The position numbers and the translations under genes were made by a program. DNA of 64,000 nucleotides, taken from the NCBI RefSeq assembly GCF_009865135.1, contig NZ_WWGH01000001.1, forward strand, positions 4,650,001 through 4,714,000. Reading direction: 5' to 3'. The notes under the pieces are model-generated. The model was not told the DNA's origin and did not search any database. It saw only the letters and a program-made list of their open reading frames with translations. Positions within the stretch are counted from its first letter, which is position 1; the number at the start of each line of letters is the position of its first letter. Below, in pieces: positions 31,898-41,024 of the stretch. The DNA comes from Streptomyces sp. SID8374 (GTDB lineage Bacteria > Actinomycetota > Actinomycetes > Streptomycetales > Streptomycetaceae).

Positions 31898-33854
31898 CGA
31901 TGGCCTCCTGGAGAGCTGTGGCGAGCTGCTCGGCCTTGAACGGCATGCCGTTGACCTGGTTGTAGCTGTGGGCGTCCACCAGATACTTCGCCCGCAGCAG
32001 CATCGCGAGCTGTCCGAGGTTCATCTCCGGGACGACGACCTTGTCGTAACTCTTCAGCACCTCGCCGAGGTTTCCTGGGAAGGGGTTGAGGTGTCTGAGG
32101 TGGGCCTGGGCGATGGGCTGCCCGGCGGCGCGGAGCCGGCGGACGGCGGCGGTGATCGGCCCGTACGTCGATCCCCAGCCGAGCACGAGAGTGCGGGCTC
32201 CGGCGGGGTCGTCGACGGTGAGGTCGGGGACGGTGATGTTGTCGACCTTGGCCTGGCGGGTGCGGACCATCAGGTCGTGGTTGGCGGGGTCGTAGGAGAT
32301 GTTGCCGGTGCCGTCCTGCTTCTCGATGCCGCCGATGCGGTGTTCGAGGCCGGGGGTGCCGGGGATGGCCCAGGGGCGGGCCAGGGTCTGCGGATCGCGC
32401 TTGTAGGGCCAGAAGACCTCGGTGCCGTCGGCCAGGGTGTGGTTCGGGCCGGTGGCGAAGGGGGTGGTGAGGTCGGGCAGGCTGTCGGTCTCCGGGATGC
32501 GCCAGGGTTCGGAACCGTTGGCCAGATAGCCGTCGGAGAGCAGGAAGACCGGGGTGCGGTAGGTCAGGGCGATGCGGGCCGCGTCGATCGCGGCGTCGAA
32601 GCAGTCGGCCGGGGTCTGCGGGGCCACGATCGGCACCGGGGCCTCGCCGTTCCTGCCGTACATCGCCTGGAGCAGGTCGGCCTGCTCGGTCTTGGTCGGC
32701 AGCCCGGTGGAGGGTCCGCCGCGCTGGATGTCGATGATCAGCAGCGGCAGCTCCAGGGAGACCGCGAGCCCGATCGTCTCCGACTTCAGCGCCACCCCCG
32801 GCCCCGACGTCGTGGTCACACCCAGCGCCCCGCCGAACGCGGCACCCAGCGCCGCCCCGATCCCGGCGATCTCGTCCTCGGCCTGGAAGGTCCGCACACC
32901 GAAGTTCTTGTGCTTGGACAGCTCGTGCAGGATGTCGGAGGCCGGGGTGATGGGGTAGGAGCCCAGGTAGAGCGGCAGGTCCGCCAGCTGCCCGGCGGCG
33001 ATCAGCCCGTAGGAGAGGGCCAGGTTGCCGGAGATGTTGCGGTAGGTGCCGGTGGGGAAGGCCTGCGAGGCCGGGGCGACCTCGTAGCTGACGGCGAAGT
33101 CCTCGGTCGTCTCGCCGAAATTCCACCCGGCCCGGAACGCGGCCACGTTCGCCTCGGCGATCTGCGGCTTCTTCGCGAACTTCTGCCGCAGGAACGCCTC
33201 CGTCCCCTCGGTCGGCCGGTGGTACATCCACGACAGCAGCCCGAGCGCGAACATGTTCTTGGACCGCTCGGCCTCCTTGCGGGAGAGCCCGAACTCCTTC
33301 AGCGCCTCGATCGTCAGCGTCGTCAGCGGCACCGGATGGACGTTGAAGGCCTCCAGCGACCCGTCCTCCAGCGGACTGGTCGCATACCCGACCTTCGCCA
33401 TCGGCCGCTTGGTGAACTCATCGGTGTTCACAATGATCTCGGCGCCGCGCGGCACGTCGTCGATGTTCGCCTTCAGAGCGGCGGGGTTCATCGCGACCAG
33501 GACATTGGGTGCGTCGCCGGGGGTGAGGATGTCATGATCGGCAAAGTGGAGCTGGAAGGAAGAAACCCCAGGCAGCGTGCCTGCGGGGGCCCGGATCTCG
33601 GCCGGGAAGTTCGGCAGGGTGGAGAGATCGTTCCCGAACGATGCCGTCTCCGAGGTGAACCGGTCACCCGTGAGCTGCATCCCGTCACCCGAGTCACCCG
33701 CGAAACGGATGATCACCCGGTCCAGGCGGCGGACCTCTTTCCCGTCGCCGCCGGTCGTTCCCGTCGTACCTGACAGGGGGGCGCGCTGACCCCCGAGGAC
33801 GGCGTCGTTGGCCTCATCGGCCTTCTCTGCCGCGCTACTGACCTGGCTCGTCAC
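31890..33854 (-). CDS. korA: 2-oxoacid:ferredoxin oxidoreductase subunit alpha
   Basis: 654 residues, fused gamma-alpha subunit. N-terminal gamma domain begins at about residue 45 (DRVIIRFAGDSGDGMQLTG); the alpha domain follows with the GNLALSYGLIAAGQL, YPITPASDILHEL and AEDEIAGIGAALGAAFGGAL landmarks of pyruvate:ferredoxin-type enzymes. GTG at 33854 with GGAGG nine bases upstream. Forms the KorAB enzyme with the next gene. Its reduced ferredoxin could feed the Nuo-like complex encoded 4 kb away (inference). Confidence 0.92.
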
Positions 33855-34193
33855 TGAACTGGACCTCCCTTGGGGCGGCGGTTCGGAACCGTCCGGCCAG
33901 CCGGCGGCTCCAGAGGCAACCCTACGTCCGTGCGGTTCGCCCTCCAGGGGCCGATCATATGGTGGACGCTGTTTTGAGACACCCTTTTATGCCGTTTTGC
34001 CATCTTTCTCAAGCCCCCCGATCGCTGGATGGAAGTGCTCTGCTCGTAGGCCTTTTGTGCTAGGTCCTTCCGCCCAGGACTGCCCGGCGGAGGCCCGCCG
34101 GACACCCCCGAGGGAGATCCACCGGGTGTGCGCCGGGTGCTCGCCGGGCGTCCATCGCCGGATCGGACGGCTAGCTGACAGAGTGTCAGATCG
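33855..34193. other. 339 bp non-coding gap upstream of korA
   Basis: No plausible gene. It holds the korA leader and promoter: an 11-bp dyad GGTTCGGAACC at 33880-33890 about 26 bp from the korA start, and an unusually A/T-rich patch (33960-34020) for this genome. The distal part towards the response regulator stop (34194) shows nothing recognisable. Confidence 0.6.
33954..33981 (-). promoter_or_regulatory. Possible korAB promoter
   Basis: Read on the minus strand, TGTCTC (33976-33981) and TATGAT (33954-33959) are 16 bp apart, leaving a ~95 base leader before korA. The -10 is good, the -35 poor. Confidence 0.35.
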
Positions 34194-34874
34194 CTAGGAG
34201 TTCAGGTAGGTGAGTACGGCGAGGACGCGCCGGTGGTCCCCGTCGCTGGGCGAGAGCCCCAGCTTCTGGAAGATGTTGCTGACGTGCTTCTCCACCGCCC
34301 CGTCGCTCACCACGAGCTGCCGGGCGATCGCCGAGTTCGTCCGGCCCTCGGCCATCAGACCCAGGACCTCCCGCTCGCGCGGAGTCAGCCCCGCCAGCAC
34401 GTCCTGCTTGCGGCTGCGGCCCAGCAGCTGCGCCACCACCTCGGGGTCCAGCGCCGTCCCGCCGCCCGCCACCCGGACGACCGCGTCCACGAACTCGCGG
34501 ACCTCGGCCACCCGGTCCTTGAGCAGATACCCCACGCCCCGGCTGCTGCCCGCCAGCAGCTCGGTGGCGTACTGCTCCTCCACGTACTGCGAGAGGACCA
34601 GCACCCCTATCCCCGGATACTCCTTCCGCAGCCGCACCGCCGCCCGTACGCCCTCGTCGGTGTGGGTCGGCGGCATCCGTACATCGGCCACCACCACATC
34701 GGGCAGTGCCCGCTCCGCCCCGAGGTCCGCCACGGTCTTCAGCAGGGCCTCGGCATCACCCACCCCCGCGACCACGTCATGCCCCAGATCGGTGAGCAGG
34801 CGGGTGAGCCCCTCCCGCAGCAGGACCGAATCCTCGGCGATGACTACCCGCACTCTGTTCTCCACGTGCTCCAC
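34194..34874 (-). CDS. NarL/LuxR family response regulator
   Basis: 226 residues. Receiver domain with acidic pair in VVIAEDSVLLREGL, phospho-acceptor Asp in VVVADVRMPP, Ser in VLVLSQYVE and Lys in GYLLKDR; C-terminal LuxR HTH from LTPREREVLGLMAEGRTNSAIA. GTG at 34874 preceded by GGGGGA; a GTG at 34865 is possible. It is followed on the same strand (upstream in coordinates of transcription) by two histidine kinases, so one regulator appears to serve two kinases. Confidence 0.92.
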   Translation of the reverse strand: MEHVENRVRVVIAEDSVLLREGLTRLLTDLGHDVVAGVGDAEALLKTVADLGAERALPDVVVADVRMPPTHTDEGVRAAVRLRKEYPGIGVLVLSQYVEEQYATELLAGSSRGVGYLLKDRVAEVREFVDAVVRVAGGGTALDPEVVAQLLGRSRKQDVLAGLTPREREVLGLMAEGRTNSAIARQLVVSDGAVEKHVSNIFQKLGLSPSDGDHRRVLAVLTYLNS

Positions 34875-35219
34875 GACGCTGCGTCCCCCGCTGTCCTGAG
34901 TCGGAGAGCCCCTGACCTCTGGGGCCTCTGGCTCCCCGGCTCTCCGAGTTGCTGTGCTTCTGCGCGCACCCGCGCCCGACACCCCCAGCATCCCAGGCCC
35001 GGGGCCCGGATGGGGGGCCTGTGGATAACGTGCCCGATCCGGTCAGCCCGGCCGTGGGCGGGCCTTGGGCGGCGGGGTGAGGCGAGGGGTAGGGGTGCTG
35101 AACCGTGCCTGGCGGGGCGAGGGGCGGGAACGCCGAGCTTGGTGGGCGGCCTGGGGAGCGGCGGGCGGGGGCGGCCGAACCGTGGGCGGTCGGGCGTGGC
35201 GGGGGCGGGCCAGGTGTGG
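34875..35219. other. 345 bp non-coding gap between response regulator and kinase genes
   Basis: Contains no convincing gene. It is extremely G-rich from 35040 on the plus strand (runs of GGGG spaced by a few bases up to 35215) and carries one TGTGGATAA at 35020-35028. The response regulator promoter must lie here; no -10/-35 pair stands out. Confidence 0.6.
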
Positions 35220-36599
35220 TCAGCCGCGCCAGGGCAGTTCGGCGGTGACCGTCGTCGGGCCGCCGGCCGGGGAGTTCACCACCAGGACCCCGTCCACCGC
35301 GTCCAGCCGCTCCGTCAGCCCGGCCAGGCCGCTGCCGGCCGAGGCTGACGCCCCGCCTCGGCCGTTGTCCGTGACCTGGAGCATCAGCCGGTCAGACGTC
35401 CGCCACACATCGACCGTGGCCCGGGTCGCCTGCGCGTGCTTGCTGACGTTCTGCAACAACTCCGACACCGTGAAGTACGCGATGCCCTCGATGGCCTGCG
35501 CGGGCCGGGCGTCCAGGTCCACCTCCACCGTGACGGGGACGGTGCAGCGGGAGGCGATGGCCGAGAGGGCGGCGTCGAGACCCCGGTCGGTGAGGACGGC
35601 GGGGTGGATACCCCGGGCGAGGTCGCGCAGCTCCTGAAGTGCGACCTTCACCTCGCCGTGCGCCTCGTCCACCATCCGTGCGGCGGCCTCGGGATCGTCC
35701 GTGAGCTTCTCCTTCGCCAGCCCCAGGTCCATGGCCAGGGCGACGAGCCGGGCCTGCGCACCGTCGTGGAGGTCCCGCTCTATCCGGCGCAGGTCGGCGG
35801 CGGCGGTGTCCACGACCACGCCCCGGTCCGACTCCAGCTCGGTGACCCGGGCGGAGAGCGCGGACGGGCCCAGCAGACCGGACACCATCAGCCGGTCCAC
35901 CGAGACCAGCCCCCGCACGATCCACGGCGACACCAGCACCAGCACCAGGCCCACCGCGCTTGTCGCGGCAAGCTCGGCGGGGGAGTCCAGGTAGTGCGCG
36001 TGGGTGCGGTCCCCGTACAGCTGGATGCCGTCGGCCCCCACGAAGACCGGGAAGACCCACTGCCACAGCGGATACGTCAACGCCGCCAGGCCGTACGACC
36101 AGAACGTCACCGACACGCAGAACGTGAACACGGCCCAGGGGAAGTGCAGCAGCGCGTAAAGAAGGTGACGCCAGGAGACGCCGCTCTTGAGGACGGCACC
36201 GATCCACGACATCGGGCCGCTGCTCTTCCCCCGCACCCGCACGGGCTCCGCCACGTCCAGCTTCAGCAGCCCTCGCGCCCGGGCCCGCTCCATCACCCCG
36301 AATCCCCGGCAGGCGGCCAGGCCGACGGCCAGCAGCGGAATCCCGATGAAGGTGATGAGCAGACCGGCGCTGACCGACGTCATGGCAATCGCGAAGACGA
36401 ACATCGCGGTGCTCAGCGGCAGGCTCAGCAGGACATAGAGGAGCTCGCGCCAGCTGCGCGCCTCCAGCGGAGCGCGCAGCGCCGCCGGGAGGAAGTGCTT
36501 CGCCGGGGCCTGCCCCCGGAGGTCGGCGCCCTGACCTGTGTGGCCGCGCGCGCCCGATCCCTTGTGGTCCCGGGTGTCCGGTCCGTATGCCGTGGCCAT
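35220..36599 (-). CDS. Sensor histidine kinase A (HisKA_3, putative-sensor N-terminus)
   Basis: 459 residues. N-terminal basic/Gly-rich 50 residues, then a membrane sensor region with about four helices (SWRELLYVLLSLPLSTAMFV, LLITFIGIPLLAVGL, LLYALLHFPWAVFTFCV, LVLVLVSPWIV) of the Sensor/DUF type, then the dimerisation and phospho-acceptor motif RRIERDLHDGAQARLV with His, and a HATPase with ELLQNVSKHAQA and GSGLAGLTERL. ATG at 36599. NarL-type pairing with the response regulator 34194-34874 is expected. Confidence 0.9.
   Translation of the reverse strand: MATAYGPDTRDHKGSGARGHTGQGADLRGQAPAKHFLPAALRAPLEARSWRELLYVLLSLPLSTAMFVFAIAMTSVSAGLLITFIGIPLLAVGLAACRGFGVMERARARGLLKLDVAEPVRVRGKSSGPMSWIGAVLKSGVSWRHLLYALLHFPWAVFTFCVSVTFWSYGLAALTYPLWQWVFPVFVGADGIQLYGDRTHAHYLDSPAELAATSAVGLVLVLVSPWIVRGLVSVDRLMVSGLLGPSALSARVTELESDRGVVVDTAAADLRRIERDLHDGAQARLVALAMDLGLAKEKLTDDPEAAARMVDEAHGEVKVALQELRDLARGIHPAVLTDRGLDAALSAIASRCTVPVTVEVDLDARPAQAIEGIAYFTVSELLQNVSKHAQATRATVDVWRTSDRLMLQVTDNGRGGASASAGSGLAGLTERLDAVDGVLVVNSPAGGPTTVTAELPWRG
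35532..35840. repeat. Kinase-core repeat, copy A (partner 37228-37536)
   Basis: 309 bp that align without gaps (offset 1696) with the same part of the second kinase gene, by eye around nine tenths identical, covering the phospho-acceptor helix and half of the linker to the ATPase domain. Confidence 0.85.
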
Positions 36600-36888
36600 G
36601 AGTGCCGTCCGTTCCGTTTCTTCTGTCGATCTCTTCTGTCGATCGGCGGAGTGTTCCGCGTCCCTGCTCCGCGCCTGCGTCCGTGTTCGTCGCTCCGCAC
36701 CCGTGTGCGTCCGTCGCGGGCGTGCTGCTCGAACCGTGCTTGCTTCAATCCGTGCTGCTTCAATCCGTGCTGCTTCCAGGGTGCTGGGCCGCCCTCTCCG
36801 GCACCATGTGGCCGGTCTCCGTATCCGTACGGGGGTTTTCCCCACCCCCGTACCTCCTCGGGAGCAGCCCCGTGCGTCCTCGGAGCGC
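36600..36888. other. Gap between the two histidine kinase genes, with short repeats
   Basis: 289 bp without a convincing gene. It includes TTCTGTCGATC twice (about 36620-36645) and three copies of a 15-bp TGCTTCAATCCGTGC-like unit around 36738-36780. May hold the promoter of kinase A. Confidence 0.5.
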
Positions 36889-38082
36889 TCAGGAGGCCCG
36901 GCCGGCCGCCGGGACCCGGTCGCGCCAGGGCAGCTCGGCGGTGACGGACGTCGGCCCGCCCACCGGGGAGTCCAGGACGAACAGCCCGTCCACCGCACCC
37001 AGCCGCTCGGCCAGCCCCGCCATCCCCGTACCGCCGTCCATCCGCGCCCCGCCCGAGCCGTCGTCCGTGACCTGGACCAGCAACCGGTCCGCCGCACGCC
37101 ACACCTCGACGGAGGCCGACCGGGCGCCGCTGTGCTTGCTGACGTTCTGCAGGAGCTCCGACACGGTGAAGTAGGCGATGCCCTCGATCGCCTCCGCCGG
37201 ACGCCCCGGCAGATCCACCGACACCTTGACGGGGACGGTGCAGCGGGAGGCGATGGCGGAGAGCGCGGCGTCGAGGCCGCGGTCGGTCAGGACAGCGGGA
37301 TGGATACCCCGGGCGAGGTCGCGCAACTCCTGAAGGGCGACCTTCACCTCACCGTGAGCCTCCTCCACCATCCGTGCGGCCGCTTCCGGATCGTCCGTCA
37401 GCTTTTCCTTCGCGAGCCCCAACCCCATGGCGAGGGCGACGAGTCGGGCCTGCGCCCCGTCGTGGAGGTCCCGTTCGATACGGCGGAGGTCGGCGGCGGC
37501 GGTGTCCACGACCACGCCCCGGTCCGACTCCAGCTCCGCGATCCGCCGCTCCAGCTCGTCCGAGGGCGACAACAGCCCCCGCACCATGGCCCGGTCGGCC
37601 GTCGTCAGCCCCCGGGCGATGAACGGGAGCACCGGCCACAGGACGACCAGGCTCACCAGCGTCACCGCGAACGTCAGGACCCCCCAGGGCAGCCGGATGA
37701 ACCCGTACAGCAGCGAACGCCACCCCACCGGGTCCTTCAGCCCCGACCAGAGCCAGGTGAGGACCCCCTCGCCCCGGCGGCCGCGCGGCAACGGGCTCGG
37801 CTCCTCGATCCGCACCCCGAGCAACGACCGCGCCCGACCCCGCTCCACCCCGCCCAGCCACCGCGCGCCCCGCAACCCGCTGACGAGCACCGGCAGCCCG
37901 ATCACGGTGACCGAGAGGCCCACACCGACGGCGATCACGAGGAGGGCGTAGACGAAACCGGCGATGGCCATCGGCAGGTTGACCAGCAGGTGCGCGATTT
38001 CCCGCCAGGTCGACCGGTCGAGGGCGAGGCGGGCGGGCGGCAGCGGCCGGTCGGGGTCCGGTACGGAAGGGCTCATGGTCAT
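36889..38082 (-). CDS. Sensor histidine kinase B, paralogue of kinase A
   Basis: 397 residues, same layout: membrane sensor (WREIAHLLVNLPMAIAGFVYALL, VLLTFAVTLVSLVVLWPVL), HisKA_3 His in RRIERDLHDGAQARLV and HATPase (ELLQNVSKHSGARSA, GTGMAGLAERLGA). The catalytic core is nearly identical to kinase A but the sensor part is diverged and lacks the long N-terminal extension. ATG at 38082; ATG 38076 is an alternative. First gene of the minus-strand group, divergent from nuoA. Confidence 0.9.
   Translation of the reverse strand: MTMSPSVPDPDRPLPPARLALDRSTWREIAHLLVNLPMAIAGFVYALLVIAVGVGLSVTVIGLPVLVSGLRGARWLGGVERGRARSLLGVRIEEPSPLPRGRRGEGVLTWLWSGLKDPVGWRSLLYGFIRLPWGVLTFAVTLVSLVVLWPVLPFIARGLTTADRAMVRGLLSPSDELERRIAELESDRGVVVDTAAADLRRIERDLHDGAQARLVALAMGLGLAKEKLTDDPEAAARMVEEAHGEVKVALQELRDLARGIHPAVLTDRGLDAALSAIASRCTVPVKVSVDLPGRPAEAIEGIAYFTVSELLQNVSKHSGARSASVEVWRAADRLLVQVTDDGSGGARMDGGTGMAGLAERLGAVDGLFVLDSPVGGPTSVTAELPWRDRVPAAGRAS
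37228..37536. repeat. Kinase-core repeat, copy B (partner 35532-35840)
   Basis: Second copy of the conserved kinase core; tandem duplication or gene conversion between neighbours would explain the similarity being highest exactly here. Confidence 0.85.
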
Positions 38083-38266
38083 GGCACCAGCCTGCCGGGC
38101 CGTGTCGGCGCACGCCATGGGGCTCATAGGTGGCGTGAAGTAGGGATAACCCCACCTGTGTGCGACGCGGCTGCTTACGGTGCGTTTATCAGGGCCTAGA
38201 CTCCCGTGCGTACAAGAGGGGCCTCGGATACGTGCGGGGCTACAACCGGATGACGAGGAACAAGGG

Positions 38267-38716
38267 GTGGACGTGAGGGACGTGGCGTACGTGCCGGAAG
38301 TGCCGCACGTGACGTACGTGCCGGTCCACCACCAGACCACCCTCGCCTCCGAGTACTTCCAGAGCTACTCGGTGGTCGGCCTGCTCGCGCTGGTCGGCGT
38401 CCTGTTCGTCGCCGTCGCGTTCGGCGCGGGACGGCTCCTGCGGCCCGTGGTCCCGACGCCGGAGAAGCTCCTGACGTACGAGTGCGGCGTCGACCCGGTC
38501 GGCGAGGGCTGGGCCCACACCCAGGTCCGCTACTACGTCTACGCCTTCCTCTACGTCATCTTCGCCGTCGACTCCATCTTCCTGTTCCCGTGGGCCACGG
38601 TCTTCGCGGCACCCGGATACGGCGCGACCACGCTGGTGGAAATGTTCATCTTCCTCGGCTTCCTCGCCGTGGGACTGCTCTACGCATGGAAGAAGGGCGT
38701 CCTCGCATGGGCCTGA
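38267..38716 (+). CDS. nuoA: NADH-quinone oxidoreductase subunit A-like
   Basis: 149 residues, three membrane helices (SYSVVGLLALVGVLFVAVAF, YYVYAFLYVIFAVDSIFLF, LVEMFIFLGFLAVGLLY). Loop motif LTYECGVDPVGEGW keeps the conserved Cys and acidic residues that border the quinone cavity in complex I. GTG at 38267 with GAGGA seven bases upstream; GTG 38273 is possible. First gene of the incomplete nuo operon; overlaps nuoB by 10 bases. Confidence 0.9.
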   Translation: MDVRDVAYVPEVPHVTYVPVHHQTTLASEYFQSYSVVGLLALVGVLFVAVAFGAGRLLRPVVPTPEKLLTYECGVDPVGEGWAHTQVRYYVYAFLYVIFAVDSIFLFPWATVFAAPGYGATTLVEMFIFLGFLAVGLLYAWKKGVLAWA

Positions 38717-39387
38717 CGAGCCGGCCGACCCCCGCAGGGCAGCAGCCCGAACCGCAGGCGGAGGCCGCGCCGGAGCCGGTGCTCCTCCCGGAGCCCCAGC
38801 GCCTCGGCCTCCTCTCCCGGCTCGCGCCCGAGCCGATGAAGGTCGTCCTCAACTGGGGCCGCCGCTACAGCCTCTGGGTCTTCAACTTCGGACTCGCCTG
38901 CTGCGCCATCGAGTTCATCGCCGCCTCCATGGCGCGCCACGACTTCATCCGGCTCGGCGTGATCCCCTTCGCGCCCGGCCCCCGCCAGGCGGACCTGATG
39001 ATCGTCTCCGGCACGGTGACGGACAAGATGGCCCCGGCCGTGAAGCGTCTCTACGAGCAGATGCCCGAACCGAAGTACGTCATCTCCTTCGGCGCCTGCT
39101 CCAACTGCGGCGGCCCCTACTGGGACTCGTACTCCGTCACCAAGGGCGTCGACCAGATCATCCCCGTCGATGTGTACGTACCCGGCTGCCCGCCCCGGCC
39201 CGAGGCGCTGCTCCAGGGCATTCTCAAGCTCCAGGAGAAGATCGCGCGCGAGTCCCTGGCGGAGCGGTACGCGCCCGGCTCCTCCGGAGGCACCCCCTCC
39301 ACGGCGGCGCTGCGCAGTGGCCTGGTCACGGCACCCACACCGCCCGCAAGGGCTCCGGGGACGGAACCGGGGGAGGAGCAGCGGTGA
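38707..39387 (+). CDS. nuoB: NADH-quinone oxidoreductase subunit B-like (cluster N2)
   Basis: 226 residues. All four N2 ligands are present: tandem Cys in LACCAIEF, Cys in GACSNCGG and Cys in VPGCPPRPE. Terminal electron carrier that passes electrons to quinone. N-terminal 35 residues (Pro/Glu-rich) and C-terminal 40 residues (Pro/Ser/Thr-rich) extend beyond the core. Stop overlaps nuoC as GTGA. Confidence 0.93.
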   Translation: MGLTSRPTPAGQQPEPQAEAAPEPVLLPEPQRLGLLSRLAPEPMKVVLNWGRRYSLWVFNFGLACCAIEFIAASMARHDFIRLGVIPFAPGPRQADLMIVSGTVTDKMAPAVKRLYEQMPEPKYVISFGACSNCGGPYWDSYSVTKGVDQIIPVDVYVPGCPPRPEALLQGILKLQEKIARESLAERYAPGSSGGTPSTAALRSGLVTAPTPPARAPGTEPGEEQR

Positions 39388-41024
39388 GCGAGCGTCGACA
39401 CGAGGCCCACCACCCGTACGACCGGCTGCCGGACGCCGTCACGGAGCTGTTCGGCGAGGGCGCGACGGCGGAGTCGGCGTACGACCTGCTCACCGTCGAT
39501 GTCCCCGCCACGGAGTGGATCACCGCGCTGCGGGCCGCCCGCGACGGACTCGGCTGCACCTACTTCGACTGGCTCAGCGCCGTGGACGAGCCGGGCACCG
39601 GCTTCCGCGTCTGCGCGCATGTCGCCGCTCTCGGCGACGGTACGGTCCGCCGTCTCATGCTGCGGACCACCGTCCCGCACGGCGCGGCCGCCCTGCCCAG
39701 CGCGATCGACGTCTACGCGGGCGCGGCCTGGCACGAGCGCGAGACGCACGAGATGTTCGGCGTCACCTTCGAGAACCACCCCGGCCTCGCCCCGCTCCTG
39801 CTGCCGGAGGGGTTCGAGGGCCACCCGCTCCGCAAGGACTTCGTCCTGGCCGCCCGGGTCGCCAAGGCCTGGCCCGGCGCGAAGGAGCCCGGCGAGTCCG
39901 AACACGGCGGCCCCAAGCGGCGCACGATGCTGCCCCCCGGCGTCCCGGACCCGAACGAATGGGGCCCGCTCAAGGGCCAGCTGCCCCCTGCCGCCGCCCG
40001 CCCCGGCCGCGCGGCCCGCCCGGCGGCGACGGCCGACCGCCCGCCCCGCCGCACCCGCTCGGCGAGCGAGGGCTCAGCCGCGCAACGCCCGCGAACGGGC
40101 CCGCCCGAGACTTCCGGGCCGGGGGCTCCTGAGGCCGGGTCGCCCGCCCCTGAGGCATCCGCGCCCGGCACTCCCGCTCCTGGCAGGGACGCGCCCGGCA
40201 CTCCCGCTCCTGGCAGGGACGCGCCCGGGACTCCCGCGCCCGCATCGTCGGATGCCGCCTCGCCGGGGGCCGCGCCGACGACGCCTGCGGCCGGAGGCCC
40301 CGAGGCCGCGCCTACGACGCCTGCGGCCACGCCTCCCGCGCCGACGACGTCCGCCCCCGGAGGCCCCGAGGCCGGGCCAACGACGCCCACGACCGCGCCT
40401 TCCGGAGCCGCGTCGTCCGGCGACGTCCCGCCCGGGCCGCCCCCGGCCGCGCGCCCGCGCCGCTCCCGTTCCGCTTCGGACGGCTCGGCGAGCCAGCAGC
40501 AGAGCCCCGAAGCCTCCGCGCCGCGTCCGCCGCGCCGCTCCCGCTCGGCCTCCCAGGGCTCGGCGAGCCAGCGTGCCCGCTCCACGGACGCCCCCTGGCA
40601 CGACGCCCAACCGGCGTTCGACGAGCCGGATGCCGCATCGGGTGGCCCCGAGGCCTCCGAGCCCCGGCGGCCTTCGGGGACGGGCGACGCCCGCTCCCAG
40701 CCTCAGCCGCAGTCGGAGGGCACTGCCCCCCACTCTCAGCCCCGGCCTGCTTCGGGGAGCGGCGACCAATCCCAGCCCCTCCGGCGTTCGAGGAGCGGGG
40801 GTCCGGGGGCAGAGCCTCCGGTTCGGGAAGGGGCGGGTAGGGGAGAAGCCCCGCGCAGCGGCCCCACCCCAGACCCCGACCCCACGCCGACGGACGAGGC
40901 GACCCCCACCAAGCCCGAGCCCGAGTCAGAGCCCAAGTCCGAACCTCAGCCCGCGCCCAAGCCCAAGTCGGACCCCACCCCCGACCCCGACCACCCCCAC
41001 CCCGCCGGAGGCGATACCGAGTGA
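39384..41024 (+). CDS. nuoC: NADH-quinone oxidoreductase subunit C-like with long disordered tail
   Basis: 546 residues. Only the first ~200 are NuoC: ERETHEMFGVTFENHPGLAPLLLPEGFEG and HPLRKDFVL are the 30-kDa subunit signature. The remaining ~340 residues are Pro/Ala/Ser/Thr-rich and include three copies of a basic-serine motif (RRTRSASEGSAAQ, RRSRSASDGSASQ, RRSRSASQGSASQ) and PAPGRDAPGT repeats. In complex I NuoC binds NuoD, which is not encoded here. GTG start at 39384 within the nuoB stop; stop overlaps nuoH. The tail has the same G+C and frame usage as the core, so it is not a frameshift. Confidence 0.9.
   Translation: MSERRHEAHHPYDRLPDAVTELFGEGATAESAYDLLTVDVPATEWITALRAARDGLGCTYFDWLSAVDEPGTGFRVCAHVAALGDGTVRRLMLRTTVPHGAAALPSAIDVYAGAAWHERETHEMFGVTFENHPGLAPLLLPEGFEGHPLRKDFVLAARVAKAWPGAKEPGESEHGGPKRRTMLPPGVPDPNEWGPLKGQLPPAAARPGRAARPAATADRPPRRTRSASEGSAAQRPRTGPPETSGPGAPEAGSPAPEASAPGTPAPGRDAPGTPAPGRDAPGTPAPASSDAASPGAAPTTPAAGGPEAAPTTPAATPPAPTTSAPGGPEAGPTTPTTAPSGAASSGDVPPGPPPAARPRRSRSASDGSASQQQSPEASAPRPPRRSRSASQGSASQRARSTDAPWHDAQPAFDEPDAASGGPEASEPRRPSGTGDARSQPQPQSEGTAPHSQPRPASGSGDQSQPLRRSRSGGPGAEPPVREGAGRGEAPRSGPTPDPDPTPTDEATPTKPEPESEPKSEPQPAPKPKSDPTPDPDHPHPAGGDTE
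40161..40227. repeat. 30-bp in-frame tandem repeat in nuoC tail
   Basis: Units 40161-40190 and 40191-40220 are identical, with a third begun at 40221; they encode the APGTPAPGRD peptide twice. Evidence that the tail is expanding by slippage. Confidence 0.9.

Noticed and set aside
35020..35028. TGTGGATAA resembling a DnaA box
   Set aside because: Only one copy, no neighbouring boxes, no dnaA/dnaN context; a single hit is expected by chance.
36600..36888. CRISPR-like short repeats between the kinase genes
   Set aside because: Units are 11-15 bp, adjacent with no spacers, and no cas genes nearby.
40074..40769. Minus-strand frames inside nuoC tail
   Set aside because: Low-complexity shadow of the Pro/Ala-rich region.
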